A stretch of DNA of 64,000 bases, taken from assembly GCA_000611775.1 (NCBI GenBank), contig KK106981.1, forward strand, positions 1,669,507 through 1,733,506, written 5' to 3'. Position numbers and translations under genes: made by a program. Positions 1 through 11,682 of this stretch are shown in pieces. The number at the start of each line of letters is the position of its first letter. The first letter of the stretch is position 1. The DNA is from Umbilicaria muhlenbergii. Taxonomy: Eukaryota > Ascomycota > Lecanoromycetes > Umbilicariales > Umbilicariaceae. The notes under the pieces are model-generated. The model was not told where the DNA came from. It saw only the letters and a program-made list of their open reading frames with translations, and ran no database searches.

Positions 1-3000
1 TTTGCATTCGCCTTCGGGCGGTAATTATTGGTGAAATATATGCAAAAGCACTAAGGCGCAAAGCATCTGCCGGCTCAGATACTATCTTGGGTGAAGACAA
101 AAAGCCTGGAATTGACAGCAAAGAGCCAAAGCAAGGAATGAAAGACAAGATGCTGTCTTTCAGACGCAAAAAGAAAGCTGAGCTGAAGACGCAAAAAGAC
201 ACGGCACCCGCCAAGGAGACTTCAGACAGCCAAGTCAATACTGGAACTATCATCAATCTGATGGCTGTCGATTCGTTCAAAGTCAGCGAGATCGGGGCCT
301 ACTTACACTTCCTGTGGGCCAGCGTGCCGGTACAGATTATTGTCGCAGTCACTTTACTATACAAGATTCTCGGCTATAGCTCCATCGCAGGCATTTTTAT
401 GATGATACTACTTCTACCAATCAACATTTACATCGCAAAACAGTTCAGCAACACTCAGAAGAAGATCATGGCTGCTACTGACGCCAGGATTCACACTACC
501 AATGAAGTCCTTCAGAACATTCGCATCATCAAGTACTTCGCTTGGGAGCAACGCTTTGGCCAGATCGTCAACGACAAGAGAAGAGTAGAGGTTCGAGCCT
601 TGCGCAACCGCTATATCCTTTGGTCGATGGCGGCGACGATCTGGTACGGAGCACCTATATTTATCACATTCCTGTCGTTTTTGATATACACTGTGGTAGA
701 GAAGAAAGACTTGATCCCATCTGTAGCCTTTACGGCCTTGTCACTGTTCAGCATCCTCCGAATACCATTGGATCAATTTGCAGACATGCTTGCTCACGTA
801 CAAGAGACAAAAGTATCCGTGGATAGGGTCGAGGAATTCCTGAACGAGGACGAGACCGAGAAGTATGAACAGCTCGTCCATCACAAAAAAGATGAAGACG
901 GGGAACCCATAATTGGCTTCGAAAAGGCCACTTTCACATGGGGTGGCAAGAACACCCAAAGAGAAGACGGATCCAATGCCTTCCGGCTGATCGATATGGA
1001 TATTGAATTCCAAGTTGGCCGTCTAAATGTCGTTGCTGGTCCCACTGGAGCCGGGAAGACTTCTTTACTAATGGCATTACTGGGAGAAATGACTCTTTTG
1101 AACGGTGTCGTACATATACCCGGTGGCCGGAGTCGAGAAGAACTCAGGCCGGATCCGGATTCTGGGATGACCGAAAGTGTCGCATACTGCGCCCAGCAGG
1201 CATGGCTCATCAACGACACAATCAAGCAGAACATTCTCTTTGCGGCCCCATGGGATGAGGCTAGGTACAAGAATGTGATCACAGCTTGCGCTCTAGAGCG
1301 TGACTTGGAGATTCTTGATGCTGGTGACAGTACGCTCGTGGGTGAGAAGGGAATCACTCTATCCGGTGGCCAGAAGCAGAGGATATCATTGGCTCGAGCC
1401 CTGTACTGCAACTCCAGACACGTCCTACTGGATGATTGCCTGAGCGCTGTCGATTCGCATACTGCTAAGCATATATTCGAATACTGCATCATGGGCCCGT
1501 TGATGATGGGCAGGACCTGCATACTAGTCACGCACAATATCGCCCTGTGCGTACCTCAATCGCATTACGTTGTCGTTCTTGCAAATGGCAAAGTTGCTGC
1601 CCAAGGCTCGCCTGGTGAAGTCATGACTTCCGGATCCCTAGGCGAGGACATACTCAAATCCAGACCTACCTCTAAGGGTGGAACGCAGGCAAATTCTAGA
1701 GTTCAATCTACTGCCAAATTAGATGAAAGCAATGTCGGTGCAAATGGTCAGGCCAATGGATCGATCGACAAAAAGACGACTAAGCCAGCCGACCAAGCCA
1801 AAATGGTTGATGCTAATACAAGGACTGAAGGTAAAGCCGAAGGTAGTGTCAAATGGCAGGTCATCTTGATGTATCTTGAGGCAATGGGTCCATGGTATTA
1901 TTGGGTTGTTGCAGTCATGGCATTCGCTGCCACACAACTGACTTCTGTGGCCACGAATGTTTGGATACGTCAATGGGCAAATGCGTACCAAACCAAGGAG
2001 ACTGATACTATGAGGGCTCCTCTTACCCTCAGCAGTAGTCACGGTACTAGTCACTTGTCTTTGACAAGTTGGAACCTAGCGTTCTTGCCGAAATCGTCAT
2101 CGACTGTATATGCGGCCTCGGTACCATCAGAAGTGAACATAACCTATTACCTGGGCATCTACGCAATGCTCGGTATACTCTATATCCTGGTCAATTTGGG
2201 TCGCGAGGGAACTCTGTTTTGGGGCTCACTCACAGCCTCGTGGAAACTCCATGCTCGTCTGCTCGAGTCCGTCACAAGAGCGAAATTTCGATTCTTTGAT
2301 TCGACCCCACTCGGACAGCTCATGAACAGATTCTCAAAGGACATCGAGGCGATCGATCAAGAGGTTGCCCCTGTCGCTATCGGGATGATTCATTGTTTGT
2401 TCTCTATTATTACCATCGTCATCCTCATCTCTGTGATCACCCCCGGGTTCATCATTGCTGGTATCTTCATTAGCGCCATGTACTATGCTATCGGGATGTT
2501 CTACATCAAATCGTCAAGGGACCTGAAAAGACTTGAGTCTGTTCAACGAAGTCCTCTGTATCAGCAATTTGGAGAAACTTTGAGCGGCATGATTACGATT
2601 CGTGCCTATGGAGACGAAAGGAGGTTCATCCGAGACAACCAGAATCGTGTCAACACACACAACCGACCGTTCATCTACCTTTGGGCAGCAAACCGTTGGC
2701 TCGCCTTGCGGGTCGATGTTGCTGGGGCATTAGTTGCTTTCTTTTCCGGAGTCTTTGTTATATTGAGTGTCGGCAAGATTGATGCTGGTGCAGCCGGATT
2801 ATCGTTGACTTATGCTGTCACGTTCACTGAGAACGTTCTTTGGCTCGTACGGCTGTACTCTGCCAACGAGCAGAATATGAATTCTGTCGAACGTGTCAAG
2901 GAGTACCTTGACATCGAGCAGGAGGCCAAAGCCGTCATACCTGAGACCCGACCAGCCAACAACTGGCCCAGCAACGGAGCGGTACAATTTATCAACTACT

Positions 3001-3953
3001 CTACGAGTTACCGGTCTGACTTGGATCCGGTATTGAAGAACGTTACGTTCAATATCCTACCCGGGGAGAAGGTCGGCATCGTGGGCCGTACGGGTGCGGG
3101 CAAGAGTTCGCTTGCGCTTGCCTTGTTCAGAGGACTTGAAGCAGAGACCGGCAAGATTCTCATCGACGACGTCGACATCGGTCTCATCGGCCTCCAAGAC
3201 CTCCGTGAATCCATCACCATCGTACCTCAAGACCCCACCCTCTTCACCGGCACCATCCGCAGCAACCTCGACCCGTTCGGCCTCTTCACCGACGAAGAAA
3301 TCTTCACCACCCTCCGCCGCGTCCAGCTCATCGGCGTCCCCTCGGACTCCTCCTCCTCCTCCAAACCGTCAACCCCCGTAAGCGCCACCAAGGCCGCCAT
3401 CCCGACACCTCCGGACTCCCCCTCGCCATCCACATCCTCCGACGCGTCCGCCCCCGCCTCCGCCTCCACCCACCCCACCGACCCCGACCTCACCCGCCAC
3501 GAACCCAACACCCGCGAAAACACCAACATCTTCCTCACCCTCTCCTCCCCCATCAGCGAATCCGGCTCCAACCTCTCCCAAGGCCAACGCCAACTCCTCT
3601 GCCTCGCCCGCGCCCTCCTCAAAAACCCGCGCGTCCTCCTCATGGACGAAGCGACCGCCTCCATCGACTACGCCACCGACGCCAAGATCCAAGACACCCT
3701 GCGCGAACTCGAGGCGAGCACCATCATCACGATCGCGCATCGGTTGCAGACGATTGTCGATTACGACAAGGTACTGGTGCTGGAGCGGGGGGAGGTGGTC
3801 GAGTTCGAGGCGCCGTGGGTGTTGGTGCGGAGGGAGGGCGGGGTGTTTCGCGGGTTGTGCGAGATGAGTGGGGATTTGGAGGGGTTGGTCGAGGGGGCGA
3901 GGAGGGCGGGGGAGAAGAAGATGAAGAAGGGGATGGGGTTGGTGGATGTTTAG
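1..3953 (+). CDS. MRP/YOR1-type ABC transporter (ABCC family), 5' part outside window
   Basis: Full-type ABC exporter, probably moving organic anions or drug conjugates across the plasma or vacuolar membrane. The reading frame is open from base 3, where it encodes residues typical of the first transmembrane domain of MRPs (IYAKALRRKA), so the true start lies left of the window. Seen in order: TMD1, NBD1 with Walker A (about nt 1038), LSGGQ (about 1359) and Walker B LLDDCLSAVD (about 1425), TMD2 (about 1880-2870), NBD2 with Walker A GRTGAGKSS (about 3084), LSQGQ (about 3569), Walker B LLMDEATASID (about 3635) and the H-loop (about 3733). NBD1 has Asp in place of the catalytic Glu, as usual in ABCC proteins, whereas NBD2 is canonical. 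A roughly 60-residue Ser/Pro/Thr/Ala-rich stretch (about 3334-3525) is inserted in NBD2 between Q-loop and signature. Codon use becomes C-rich after about 3180, then G-rich after about 3770. The family is sure; the substrate is unknown. Confidence 0.95.
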   Translation, partial: CIRLRAVIIGEIYAKALRRKASAGSDTILGEDKKPGIDSKEPKQGMKDKMLSFRRKKKAELKTQKDTAPAKETSDSQVNTGTIINLMAVDSFKVSEIGAYLHFLWASVPVQIIVAVTLLYKILGYSSIAGIFMMILLLPINIYIAKQFSNTQKKIMAATDARIHTTNEVLQNIRIIKYFAWEQRFGQIVNDKRRVEVRALRNRYILWSMAATIWYGAPIFITFLSFLIYTVVEKKDLIPSVAFTALSLFSILRIPLDQFADMLAHVQETKVSVDRVEEFLNEDETEKYEQLVHHKKDEDGEPIIGFEKATFTWGGKNTQREDGSNAFRLIDMDIEFQVGRLNVVAGPTGAGKTSLLMALLGEMTLLNGVVHIPGGRSREELRPDPDSGMTESVAYCAQQAWLINDTIKQNILFAAPWDEARYKNVITACALERDLEILDAGDSTLVGEKGITLSGGQKQRISLARALYCNSRHVLLDDCLSAVDSHTAKHIFEYCIMGPLMMGRTCILVTHNIALCVPQSHYVVVLANGKVAAQGSPGEVMTSGSLGEDILKSRPTSKGGTQANSRVQSTAKLDESNVGANGQANGSIDKKTTKPADQAKMVDANTRTEGKAEGSVKWQVILMYLEAMGPWYYWVVAVMAFAATQLTSVATNVWIRQWANAYQTKETDTMRAPLTLSSSHGTSHLSLTSWNLAFLPKSSSTVYAASVPSEVNITYYLGIYAMLGILYILVNLGREGTLFWGSLTASWKLHARLLESVTRAKFRFFDSTPLGQLMNRFSKDIEAIDQEVAPVAIGMIHCLFSIITIVILISVITPGFIIAGIFISAMYYAIGMFYIKSSRDLKRLESVQRSPLYQQFGETLSGMITIRAYGDERRFIRDNQNRVNTHNRPFIYLWAANRWLALRVDVAGALVAFFSGVFVILSVGKIDAGAAGLSLTYAVTFTENVLWLVRLYSANEQNMNSVERVKEYLDIEQEAKAVIPETRPANNWPSNGAVQFINYSTSYRSDLDPVLKNVTFNILPGEKVGIVGRTGAGKSSLALALFRGLEAETGKILIDDVDIGLIGLQDLRESITIVPQDPTLFTGTIRSNLDPFGLFTDEEIFTTLRRVQLIGVPSDSSSSSKPSTPVSATKAAIPTPPDSPSPSTSSDASAPASASTHPTDPDLTRHEPNTRENTNIFLTLSSPISESGSNLSQGQRQLLCLARALLKNPRVLLMDEATASIDYATDAKIQDTLRELEASTIITIAHRLQTIVDYDKVLVLERGEVVEFEAPWVLVRREGGVFRGLCEMSGDLEGLVEGARRAGEKKMKKGMGLVDV

Positions 3954-4846
3954 GTTAGGGGAAGGGTTGGAGCGTGGTGGGGGTTGGGGCATGAGTATGT
4001 GGTGGATCAGCCTGGGTTCGAACGAGGGGATGTTCGAGCGTGTGGGCGGTCATGGGGGTGGGGTTACGCTTCGTTGTGTCCTGTTCTTTTTTTTTCCTAT
4101 CTTGCGTGCATAGCGTGTTCTCGGTCGCTACAGGGTCGAGCGCAGCGGCTGTCTGGAATAGAGGTGTTCTCTTAGGTTGTCCTTAGCAAACGGTAGACCA
4201 TCGCCGCCGGTCAAATTCTGCACTGCATCGAAATCAATTCATATCAATCATATGGACATACTTATTGCGATCGATTTGAACAGAGGCCAAGTGAGTTTGT
4301 ATGCAACAACAGTGTTGCACGATACAGTATCCAGGAACCCGTAACTCTGGAAAGCGCAAAGCTAGATCGTCTTTATCTAAATCGCATCTAGCTATTCGCT
4401 ATCATACGTGTGCATCTCCACATCACAAACATCACATATCACGACTATCCTATCAATCAGCAGCCGCAAGGGGGGGACATCGCGTCTACTACCCAAACCA
4501 CGGGCGCGCGGTTTGCCAAGTCATCACGACGCCATCGTCGCGAGGAAAGATCTTCAAGAGAGCAAAAAGGAAACTCATCGCGGTCGTGCAGCTTTCGAAA
4601 CCACCAAGGAAAAAGAAATGAAGAGGTGCCGTGAAGTAACGACACCACCGCAGGGCTATGCTGCTGCTGCGTTGTACTGCCCGAGAAACGCATAAACGCC
4701 CACCGGAAAGCGAAGAACGGGAAGAGCGAAAAAAGATGGCGATCTAGGCGAAATTCGCTACGCTGAACGTGGAAGCGAGCCCGGAATAGCAGCAGCCGGC
4801 CGGAGGTAGGTTGTGGAAGCGGGGGGGAGGCGCGGTTCTATATCGG
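3954..4846. other. Convergent intergenic region between ABC transporter and STE12
   Basis: These 893 bases between two facing stop codons hold the 3' UTRs of both genes. The short open frames around 4300-4700 overlap in several frames and resemble no known protein. A TTCGAA motif near 4017 looks like a tRNA B box, but its flanks cannot form a T-stem. I see no gene here. Confidence 0.6.
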
Positions 4847-7247
4847 TTATTGCAGCAGATGTTGGGCGGAGATGAGCTGGCTAGGCGCCGCCATGGCGGT
4901 GCCAGGCAGACCCATCGACATCGTCAGCGACGACGCGGTCGGCATTGCGCCGGAAAGATAGCTGTGGTCGGCCGGTGGGGAATCCTCGTCGAGGGCGCCG
5001 AACTCGTTTTCTTCGTTCTCGAGGTCTTCGTCGCTGTAGCTGCCCATTTCGCCATCGGCGCGTGGTTCGTGCGTGCGGCGGTGTCTGTGGGGGGACACTT
5101 GTCAGTAACGTAACGATGATATTTTTGGCACAAATTACGGATCATGCCTTGCGTGGGGCAAAACTTACTGGGCCAGATTGTCGGATCTCGAAAAAGCTTT
5201 GTTGCAGTGCGGGCAGATGTATGGTCGCTCTTGAGTGTGTGTCCTCACGTGCCTAGCCGCCCGGAAAAAGTCAGCGGCTGCAGAAATTAAAGTGAAACGC
5301 GAAGAACGACCAGTCGATCTTCAAACCAGTGCGGGTATGCAGGACATACCGTTTGAGATGCTCTAGCCTTTTGAAGAGGCGCCCACATGTGGGGATCGGG
5401 CAGGAATGCGATTTGTGTGGATACGGACCGAGCTCCATCATTGTAGCGCTACGGGCACGCCGTATGGGGCCTGGTCGGTCCATGCGGCTGCCTGAACTGC
5501 CGTGGAGGGATTGCGCAGGCAGGTCGTCGTTCGTAAGGCTTGAGAAATCGTCGTGGGAGTGCATCAAACTGAGTGGGTGAGGGGTTGGGCTGCCTTCCAA
5601 CGTGGGCAATGGAGTGCCGTTTCGCGACAGTTGCGCAGCCATTAGGTTAGAGTAGCCGTTCGTTAAAGCCGGGGGCGATGGGTGTTCCACTTCGTCACCT
5701 TCTGCTAGTGGACCTACTGAAGTGGATACCGAACGGCGAAGGTCGCTTGATCGGTGAGGCGCGTGGGAGACACCGTTGGCAGCACCAGCTGCGATTGCGG
5801 CGACAGTGCCTGGCGGGATGGATGACCGTCGCCTCCTCTGCTTGTAGGTAGGAGACCCTTCAATGACAGAATAGACGTTGCTTGAAGGATAGGCACGAGA
5901 AGCGGAAGAATACTGTGTACCAGCCAGGTTCGACGGTGGTAACTGCATCATGGTGTTGAAATTCTGCGACGAACTCATCTCGGGGATAGCGGTGTAGAGC
6001 CCTGTGTCCTCGTTCGCAATATACGCCGGCTCTGCTCCGAGTCCTTGCGCGTGCTGAGGTGGGGTGATTGGTTCGAAAGAGATGCCTCGATTGCTGTAAT
6101 CTTCGTACTGGGAAGAGACAAACGATGGCGCCGGGGAGTATTCCATATATGTAGGCATCGATGTGTGCCGCTGGTGTACTCTCGACAGCGGGATCCCGTT
6201 TCGATCGTACTGCAGCTGCCCGTAGTCTTGCTCTCGCTTCACGTAGTTTGCTGTGATGGTGGAGGGCATCGATACCTGGGAATATGCTGCCATTGAGTTA
6301 TTGAGGTCTTCTGTCACGGTGGGCATTGGCTGTGGAACCATCTGCGGAGGTGGCATAGAATCCACTGCTCTCATGACCGGAGATGTCGACTGCGAGTAGC
6401 TATTGCTTGCCTGGGCCGACAATGAGGATGTGTTCGCTTGTTGTGCCTTGGTGAGTTGCTCGAACAGCGACTGGGAGGAATCGAACTGGAAGGAGACTGC
6501 GGGCTCGTTGACTGCCATTGTCGTCGCCTCCTGGTGCATCTTCTCCCTCTTGAGATCCCGCTCGAGCGCATCGAGGAACAATCGGTCATGTGGCACGCTA
6601 TACCAATAGAACACCTTTTGTTTCTTTTGTGTCCGGATGCAGTTGTTTTTGTATAAGAAGTCGAGGAAGGGGCTCTTCGGTTCTTCGAGCGATGCATCGG
6701 TGCCGGACTTTAGGTTGCGCAAGTCGGAGAAGATGCCTTCCTCGAATTTCTTGGAGTTCTTCACAGGGCGGCCGAAGGCTTGGAAGCGGAAAGAGAGACA
6801 CCGTACTATATCTGTGCCGGAAATGTGGAACAGATTGTTCCTTCGGAGCGTCAGTCAGCTCGGCGCCTTTCACACGGTAATTCCGAAGAGCCATTGACGG
6901 GCCTGGCTTACCATAGGACACAGGACACATATTCTCCTGTTGGAAGCAAGAACCTCCGAATGTACTGCTCTGGCGTCCAATCTACAGGCGCAGAGATGAG
7001 GAAGTACTTGACTACCCGGAAGGTTAGCCAAGCTCTATCGGTTCCAAGCACCGCTTTTGGTTTGCAGCACCGGCGGTGACAATGCGACGCAATGTAGATG
7101 ATCAATCTATCGGAGTCACTCACGATTATCGACCTGGTTCAGAGCGACTTGCGCGTCTTGTGGTAGAGATTCTTGAGCTTCGCTGGACAGCATGAATGTT
7201 TCTGGCTTCTGCGGCGGCGCCATTGCCGCATGGGTTTGTGAATACAT
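4847..7247 (-). CDS. ste12: STE12 homeodomain-like transcription factor with two C2H2 fingers
   Basis: Nuclear transcription factor at the end of the mating/filamentation MAP kinase cascade (SteA/MST12 type). Five exons were read from the minus strand: 7247-7124, 7011-6912, 6840-5350, 5252-5169 and 5084-4847. Together they give 678 residues, close to the usual length of about 690. The STE DNA-binding domain covers about residues 42-150 ([50 protein letters not shown]). The middle is Ser/Pro/Gln-rich. Two C2H2 fingers lie at about 553-605 (CPIPTC...H...H and CPHCNKAF...H...H), with an intron splitting the first and another near the end of the second. An acidic tail follows. The start at 7247 begins [20 protein letters not shown], which matches other fungal STE12 N-termini. 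All donors are GTRAGY or GTATGT. Identification is very secure. Confidence 0.96.
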
Positions 7248-7703
7248 TGTCGTTCCGTTCCAAATCGTATGAGTCTTGGGGACGGCAACTTCTGCGACTC
7301 GGGTTGTATTGAAGGGTTGGCGGGTAGAAGTCGTAGGTCAGGAAAAGTGGATTGTGAGGCGGTGCCTGTGGTAGCTTTCCGATCGGTCAAGGCGACACGG
7401 GAGGAGTGTGATGCAGACCAATGAGTGGTCGGTTGATTGGTCGAGGTGCACAGATACACGGGACAAGTGATGGCACGATGTGGGTCGAAGCGTGGAAGAG
7501 GTACCTGCCTCTGAGCGTCCTGACGCTGGAAGAATATCTGGGCAACGATCGAGGTACAGGCCTGCCCGTCTAAATCTGGTGTTTCATAAAGCCGATAAGA
7601 TTTGGCAACTCAGGCAACTCGTGGGGACCGGCAAGGGCAACGGAGACGAAAACGACAGCGGAGTGGTTTAGATAGTCGTAACGAGGGCCGTCAGAACAGG
7701 CAG

Positions 7704-7704
<1 letters not shown>

Positions 7705-7740
<36 letters not shown>
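7705..7740. repeat. (AGC)12 trinucleotide microsatellite
   Basis: Twelve perfect AGC units lie about 460 bp upstream of the STE12 start codon. On the minus strand they read as CTG. The poly-Leu/Ala/Cys frames they create are not credible proteins. The repeat could vary in length within the STE12 leader or promoter. Confidence 0.95.
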
Positions 7741-8347
7741 TTTGTCGAACGAGTGAAGATTGAAGTGTTTGGGAATATGCGACAAGCAACAAGTATATGA
7801 ATTGAGGGGAAGAGGAGTGATAGAGGAAGTGGAACGGGCACTGTGGAGGGTGAAGGTGAAGGTGCCAGGGCGGCAACGGCGTAGGGAAGACAGGACAGCT
7901 GGTCGGCGTGGTAGGGTCGGTAGGGATGAATACGAAGGAGTGAAGAGGGAGGGGGTGGTGTTGGGGAGTTGGGGTGGGTGTATGGCTGAGATGAAGTATG
8001 GAGGCTATGTTTGAGATTTGGGTTACACACGAGCGGGTGTGAGTGCGCTGAATGCTGGATCTGAATCGGAGTTTTGGGTTGATTAGAAACAGGCGCCGAG
8101 GGAGCGACAGGGGGGGCCCAGGGCATTGACCAATGGCCAGCGCCGACGCCTTTCACTGGCTCAAAACGCTCCTCAGTGGCTTTGCGAGAGTTTCCCACCG
8201 ACAAGGACACTCGCTCGTTCACACGCTTCGCTGAGCCTTTTCCATGCCGGCCCAATTTCGAGGGGCTCTTGTGGGTACGAGTAGACGTGCCTTTTATCCA
8301 AGTGGTGGCTCGGGCAGCAGACAACCGCTAATGCTCTGGCTTACTGG

Positions 8348-8376
8348 TCACGCTCACGCTCACGCTCACGCTCACG
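8348..8376. repeat. (TCACGC)n hexanucleotide repeat
   Basis: Four perfect TCACGC units plus a partial fifth in the STE12 upstream region. This is a simple repeat with no coding evidence. Confidence 0.9.
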
Positions 8377-8808
8377 GCCGATACTCGAGATGACGATTCT
8401 TCGCGTACACGCGATGGATTCGTGCCGAGTGTGACAAGATGGCCAGGCACCTGCACACCGGCCGAGGACTTGATCAATTTCCCACACCACGACCTTGCTT
8501 CGCTCGTCTACAGACAGCCGAGCGGTCGCTAGAGATCACTGGGTCTGGGAGCGGGAGTCGGCGTTGTGATTGATAGGGATGCCTCTTGCGGCCATGTGCT
8601 CGCAGATGTGTGGTCGGAGAACTTGGTCCAGCTGGATGCTAGACGACGACGCGGAAATGCCTTCTGCACACAGCAAGCTCCCCGCGTTGGCTGAGTATCC
8701 GTCTGTCTGGTGCGGAAGTAGGCCGTGTGAAGTGGGCTTGCCACGAGATGGTGGAAGAGGTGTGTGGGCGATCTCCCGTTGTCGACTACCTCGATGGCTA
8801 TGCCCGTG

Positions 8809-8853
8809 CCTGAGTCTGTGCCTGAGCCTGAGCCTGAGCCTGAGCCTGTGCCT
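8809..8853. repeat. (CCTGAG)n hexanucleotide repeat
   Basis: Four perfect CCTGAG units at 8821-8844 are flanked by degenerate copies (CCTGAG TCTGTG before, CCTGTG CCT after). The apparent Gly/Ser-rich minus-strand open frame here is a by-product of the repeat. Confidence 0.9.
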
Positions 8854-10772
8854 ACCGTATCCCCAAGCCTGCGACTGGAACGGCCGACCTTACCTTGGAT
8901 GACGGCCAACAAATGTTGAAGGCAAGCTTCTAATCTTAGCCGGACTGGGTTAGGCTCGAAGTGTAAGGGGCTTCGTCAGAGAACGATGAAACAGGCCGAG
9001 TCGACCGACGGTCCACTTTGGCTCGCTTCAACGCTCACGGCTGCCTTTGGGGCGAAGTACAGACTTTAATCATCGTCGACCATTCCACCAGATTATGTAC
9101 AGATCATCGTCCATGTGGTCGAAAGGATGGGCCACCGCGTGGCACGCCCTGCACCGTATCATTCGTCAAAGACGCACGCTGCACCACCGACTGCTTTCAC
9201 CGCATCCTTGCTGATTGTTGCTCGTGTTCGTCATCTTCAATTCCGCTTACCGGCCACAGCGGCAGAACAAGACGCGGGGCTGAATCCCTGAGGCAGCTGT
9301 CCAGAACAATGGGTACCTTTTCTGCTGAAAGGCTTTCACTCTAGATCGATGTCTTGCAATTTGCTAGTTGACTCAGGTGTGGTCATGCCAGCTATGAGGA
9401 TTCTCATTGATCAAAGTGTACATTCTCCCGGTAAGAACCTTCACCGGCTCGGTGAACCGCATGAACTGGTCTCACTCGGTACATGGATGGAAGTGAGTCA
9501 ATTTGCCTGGTCCGCGCACCTTATCCGTCATCGACTGGCCTGGGGAGCCTCTGCCGCTGCTCAAGACTTTGGCGCAGCCCATTGAAAATTGGCCTCATGA
9601 CTCACGTTGCGATGTCGTTGCGAGCAACAATTTACGTGTGACTCGATCAACGCTTGATTAGCTAAGTCGTACCTGAGGGAATGGGAATGGGAATCGCCGC
9701 GATGGCGTTGGTGGCTGCTCTCCCGCTTCCAGGCACGGCTCACGTCGATATCGTGGATTATCCTGTGTTTGATCGTCTGATCGTCGACCTGAAACACCAG
9801 CGCCTTTGTTACGCGGGGCAATCAGCGCACACTTCAAGCAAGTCTAAGCTACGAAAGGTCGAAAACCGAATGGATGCTATTTTCAGTGCAGCCGAGGGCC
9901 CTTCCAGGCCGCTCAGCGGCAGACCATTGCTATTCTTGAAGGCCTGGATGTCTTGCCCCAAGCGTCTCGCCGTGACCAAGAAGGATGCAGCAAAACGGCA
10001 GCCAATCAGCTACGCGTCTCACGAACCGCGCAAGCCGATGCTGTAGAACATCGTATACGAGAGACATCTCCAACCATTCATTTCCCACAGCGCACAGTGA
10101 CCCTGAAACCCAACGCCGGCTTCCTTGACCTTCAGTGTATTCACTATATTCACTGTACTTGAAAGGAACTTCAATCTATAGCAAGCGAAGTACCCTGGAG
10201 CCAGAGAGTGTGTTGACCTGCGGCATTAATCTCTCGGCCAAGATAGGCATGCTGAAGGCACAGTGCAGGGCGCACCGTGCTGAGCCAAATTTCCCGAGAC
10301 CTCTGTAGCTGGAGCTGAAAGTTCGGCAGTGCGCAAGCACTATAAGTCTCTCAACGCCAAACCCTTTGTAAGAAGCGCAGCCATGTGTCTTTGATCTTGC
10401 GTCATACTAGCCTTCTGTTGCTTTAGAGAATTCGTACATCAAGGTACGGCTAACTCCAAGCAAACTTCCAGGGTTAGTGCTTGATTGAGAGGCGTAGCTG
10501 GTTCCAGGTAGCTCGGTGCACTGGCCCGGAGAGAGTTCACTGCTTTTGTCTGCCGTGGCCGAAGAGCATCCTTCCGGCACTCTGATGGCACGGTGGTAGC
10601 CTGCGAACCTTGGCTCGTCTTTCGCAAAGATGCCTCAAACATAGCTACGCTCAGATCACCGACCACGGTGCTCTATAGAGCAACGGCTATCGATGTGTTG
10701 TCACCCTTGTTAGACCCAGGAACAAGAATCGGGCTTTGCAGAATGTACTCCGGAAAGTATGTGGCCACGTAG

Positions 10773-11682
10773 CTATCGTCGACCGCCTTTCTTGCCCTTG
10801 AGTGTCTTCCTTGGACCCACGATGTCGGCCACATCCTTCTTGCTCAACTTCAACATTCCCCCTTGGAATTTGCCGACACTAGGTCCTCCAACGCCTCTCC
10901 GCCTAATAGGTGTCTTCTTCGCAGTCCCGGTCACTGCCTTCTCCAAAATTATACCATTCTCTTTGGCTTCTCTCCTCCTATTCTCCTCTCTTTCCCTGGC
11001 CTTTGCAACAATGCCTTTCCTGTGGGTTAGCGGCATTTTCTCCTGGGTCAAAATCGAGGATTTTGACCCTAGACCTTGAAGACGCAGATCCAGAGCTTTG
11101 TGCCTGTTGGAACCAGAAAGGGTTGATGAGGACTTTGAGTCGAGAAGATGTGATTCTTTAAGGAGTCGTTGAAGTGCGAGATCCTTTTTGAGGTTTGCAG
11201 ACTCTGTAGCTGCTTCTTCCTTGTCGGCCTGCTCTGGCTGTTTCCTCTTATCTGTTGACACTGGTTTGTCGAAAGATGATGGTGGCTTTGTAGTCTATTT
11301 GAAACTCGGTCAGTTTCATCGACATTCAAGACTATACCAAACCTCCATGCTATACCATGAATGTCTTCAGTTCCTCTCTAGGTACCTCCGCCCTCTTAAC
11401 ACCTGTAAATACTGTATGCTCAACGACCTCGACCTGGTGTTCATCGCCCGCATCTGACAGTCCCTCCCAATCACTATCACTTTGATCGTCGGATGGCTCT
11501 TCACGAGCTACTGGGCGTTCCAATTGCGGAGAAGGCAAACCCACTAAAGGTTTGAATCGGGATTCGAAATGTTTTCGGAAAAGAGCCTGGAGATCGCCCT
11601 TCTCGTCCGGGGAAGCATCTCTCGTAGTTTCAGTAGGCCTTGATGCCACTACCTGCTCCACGCGCTTCCTCTTGCCCAACAT
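10773..11682 (-). CDS. FAF1: FAF1-like 40S ribosome biogenesis protein
   Basis: Probable small-subunit processome protein of the yeast Faf1 family, acting in the nucleolus in early 18S rRNA processing. Two exons (11682-11356 and 11294-10773) give 282 residues, with a 61-nt GTATAG...TAG intron containing a CTGAC branch site. The N-terminus MLGKRKRVEQ, the LQALFRKHFESRFKPL segment (residues about 30-47) and an acidic patch are followed by a basic, Lys/Arg-rich C-terminus ending in KTLKGKKGGRR, as expected for the family. The gene is divergent from HIS6 across 168 bp. Assignment rests on the N-terminal motif and overall layout, so it is good but not absolute. Confidence 0.8.

Larger units (their letters stand above)
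7248..10772. other. Long gene-poor region upstream of STE12
   Basis: About 3.5 kb separate the STE12 start from the FAF1 stop. Open frames of 100-220 codons occur (for example 8324-7668 minus, 9018-9344 plus, 9681-10046 plus), but they are low-complexity or repeat-driven, or show no family features. The segment contains three short tandem repeats (7705-7740, 8348-8376, 8809-8853). It probably holds the long leader and promoter of STE12; unspliced short ORFs could act as uORFs, which is inference. No convincing gene was found. Confidence 0.5.

Noticed and set aside
3369-3992. 207-codon minus-strand open frame over the end of the ABC transporter gene
   Set aside because: It is antisense to conserved NBD2 and exists only because the region is so GC-rich; composition is low-complexity Gly/Val.
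4008-4032. tRNA B-box-like GGTTCGAAC near 4012
   Set aside because: The flanking bases cannot form a T-stem, and no acceptor or A box is nearby.
7668-8324. 218-codon minus-strand frame with a poly-Leu run upstream of STE12
   Set aside because: The run is translation of the (AGC)n microsatellite; the rest has no family features.
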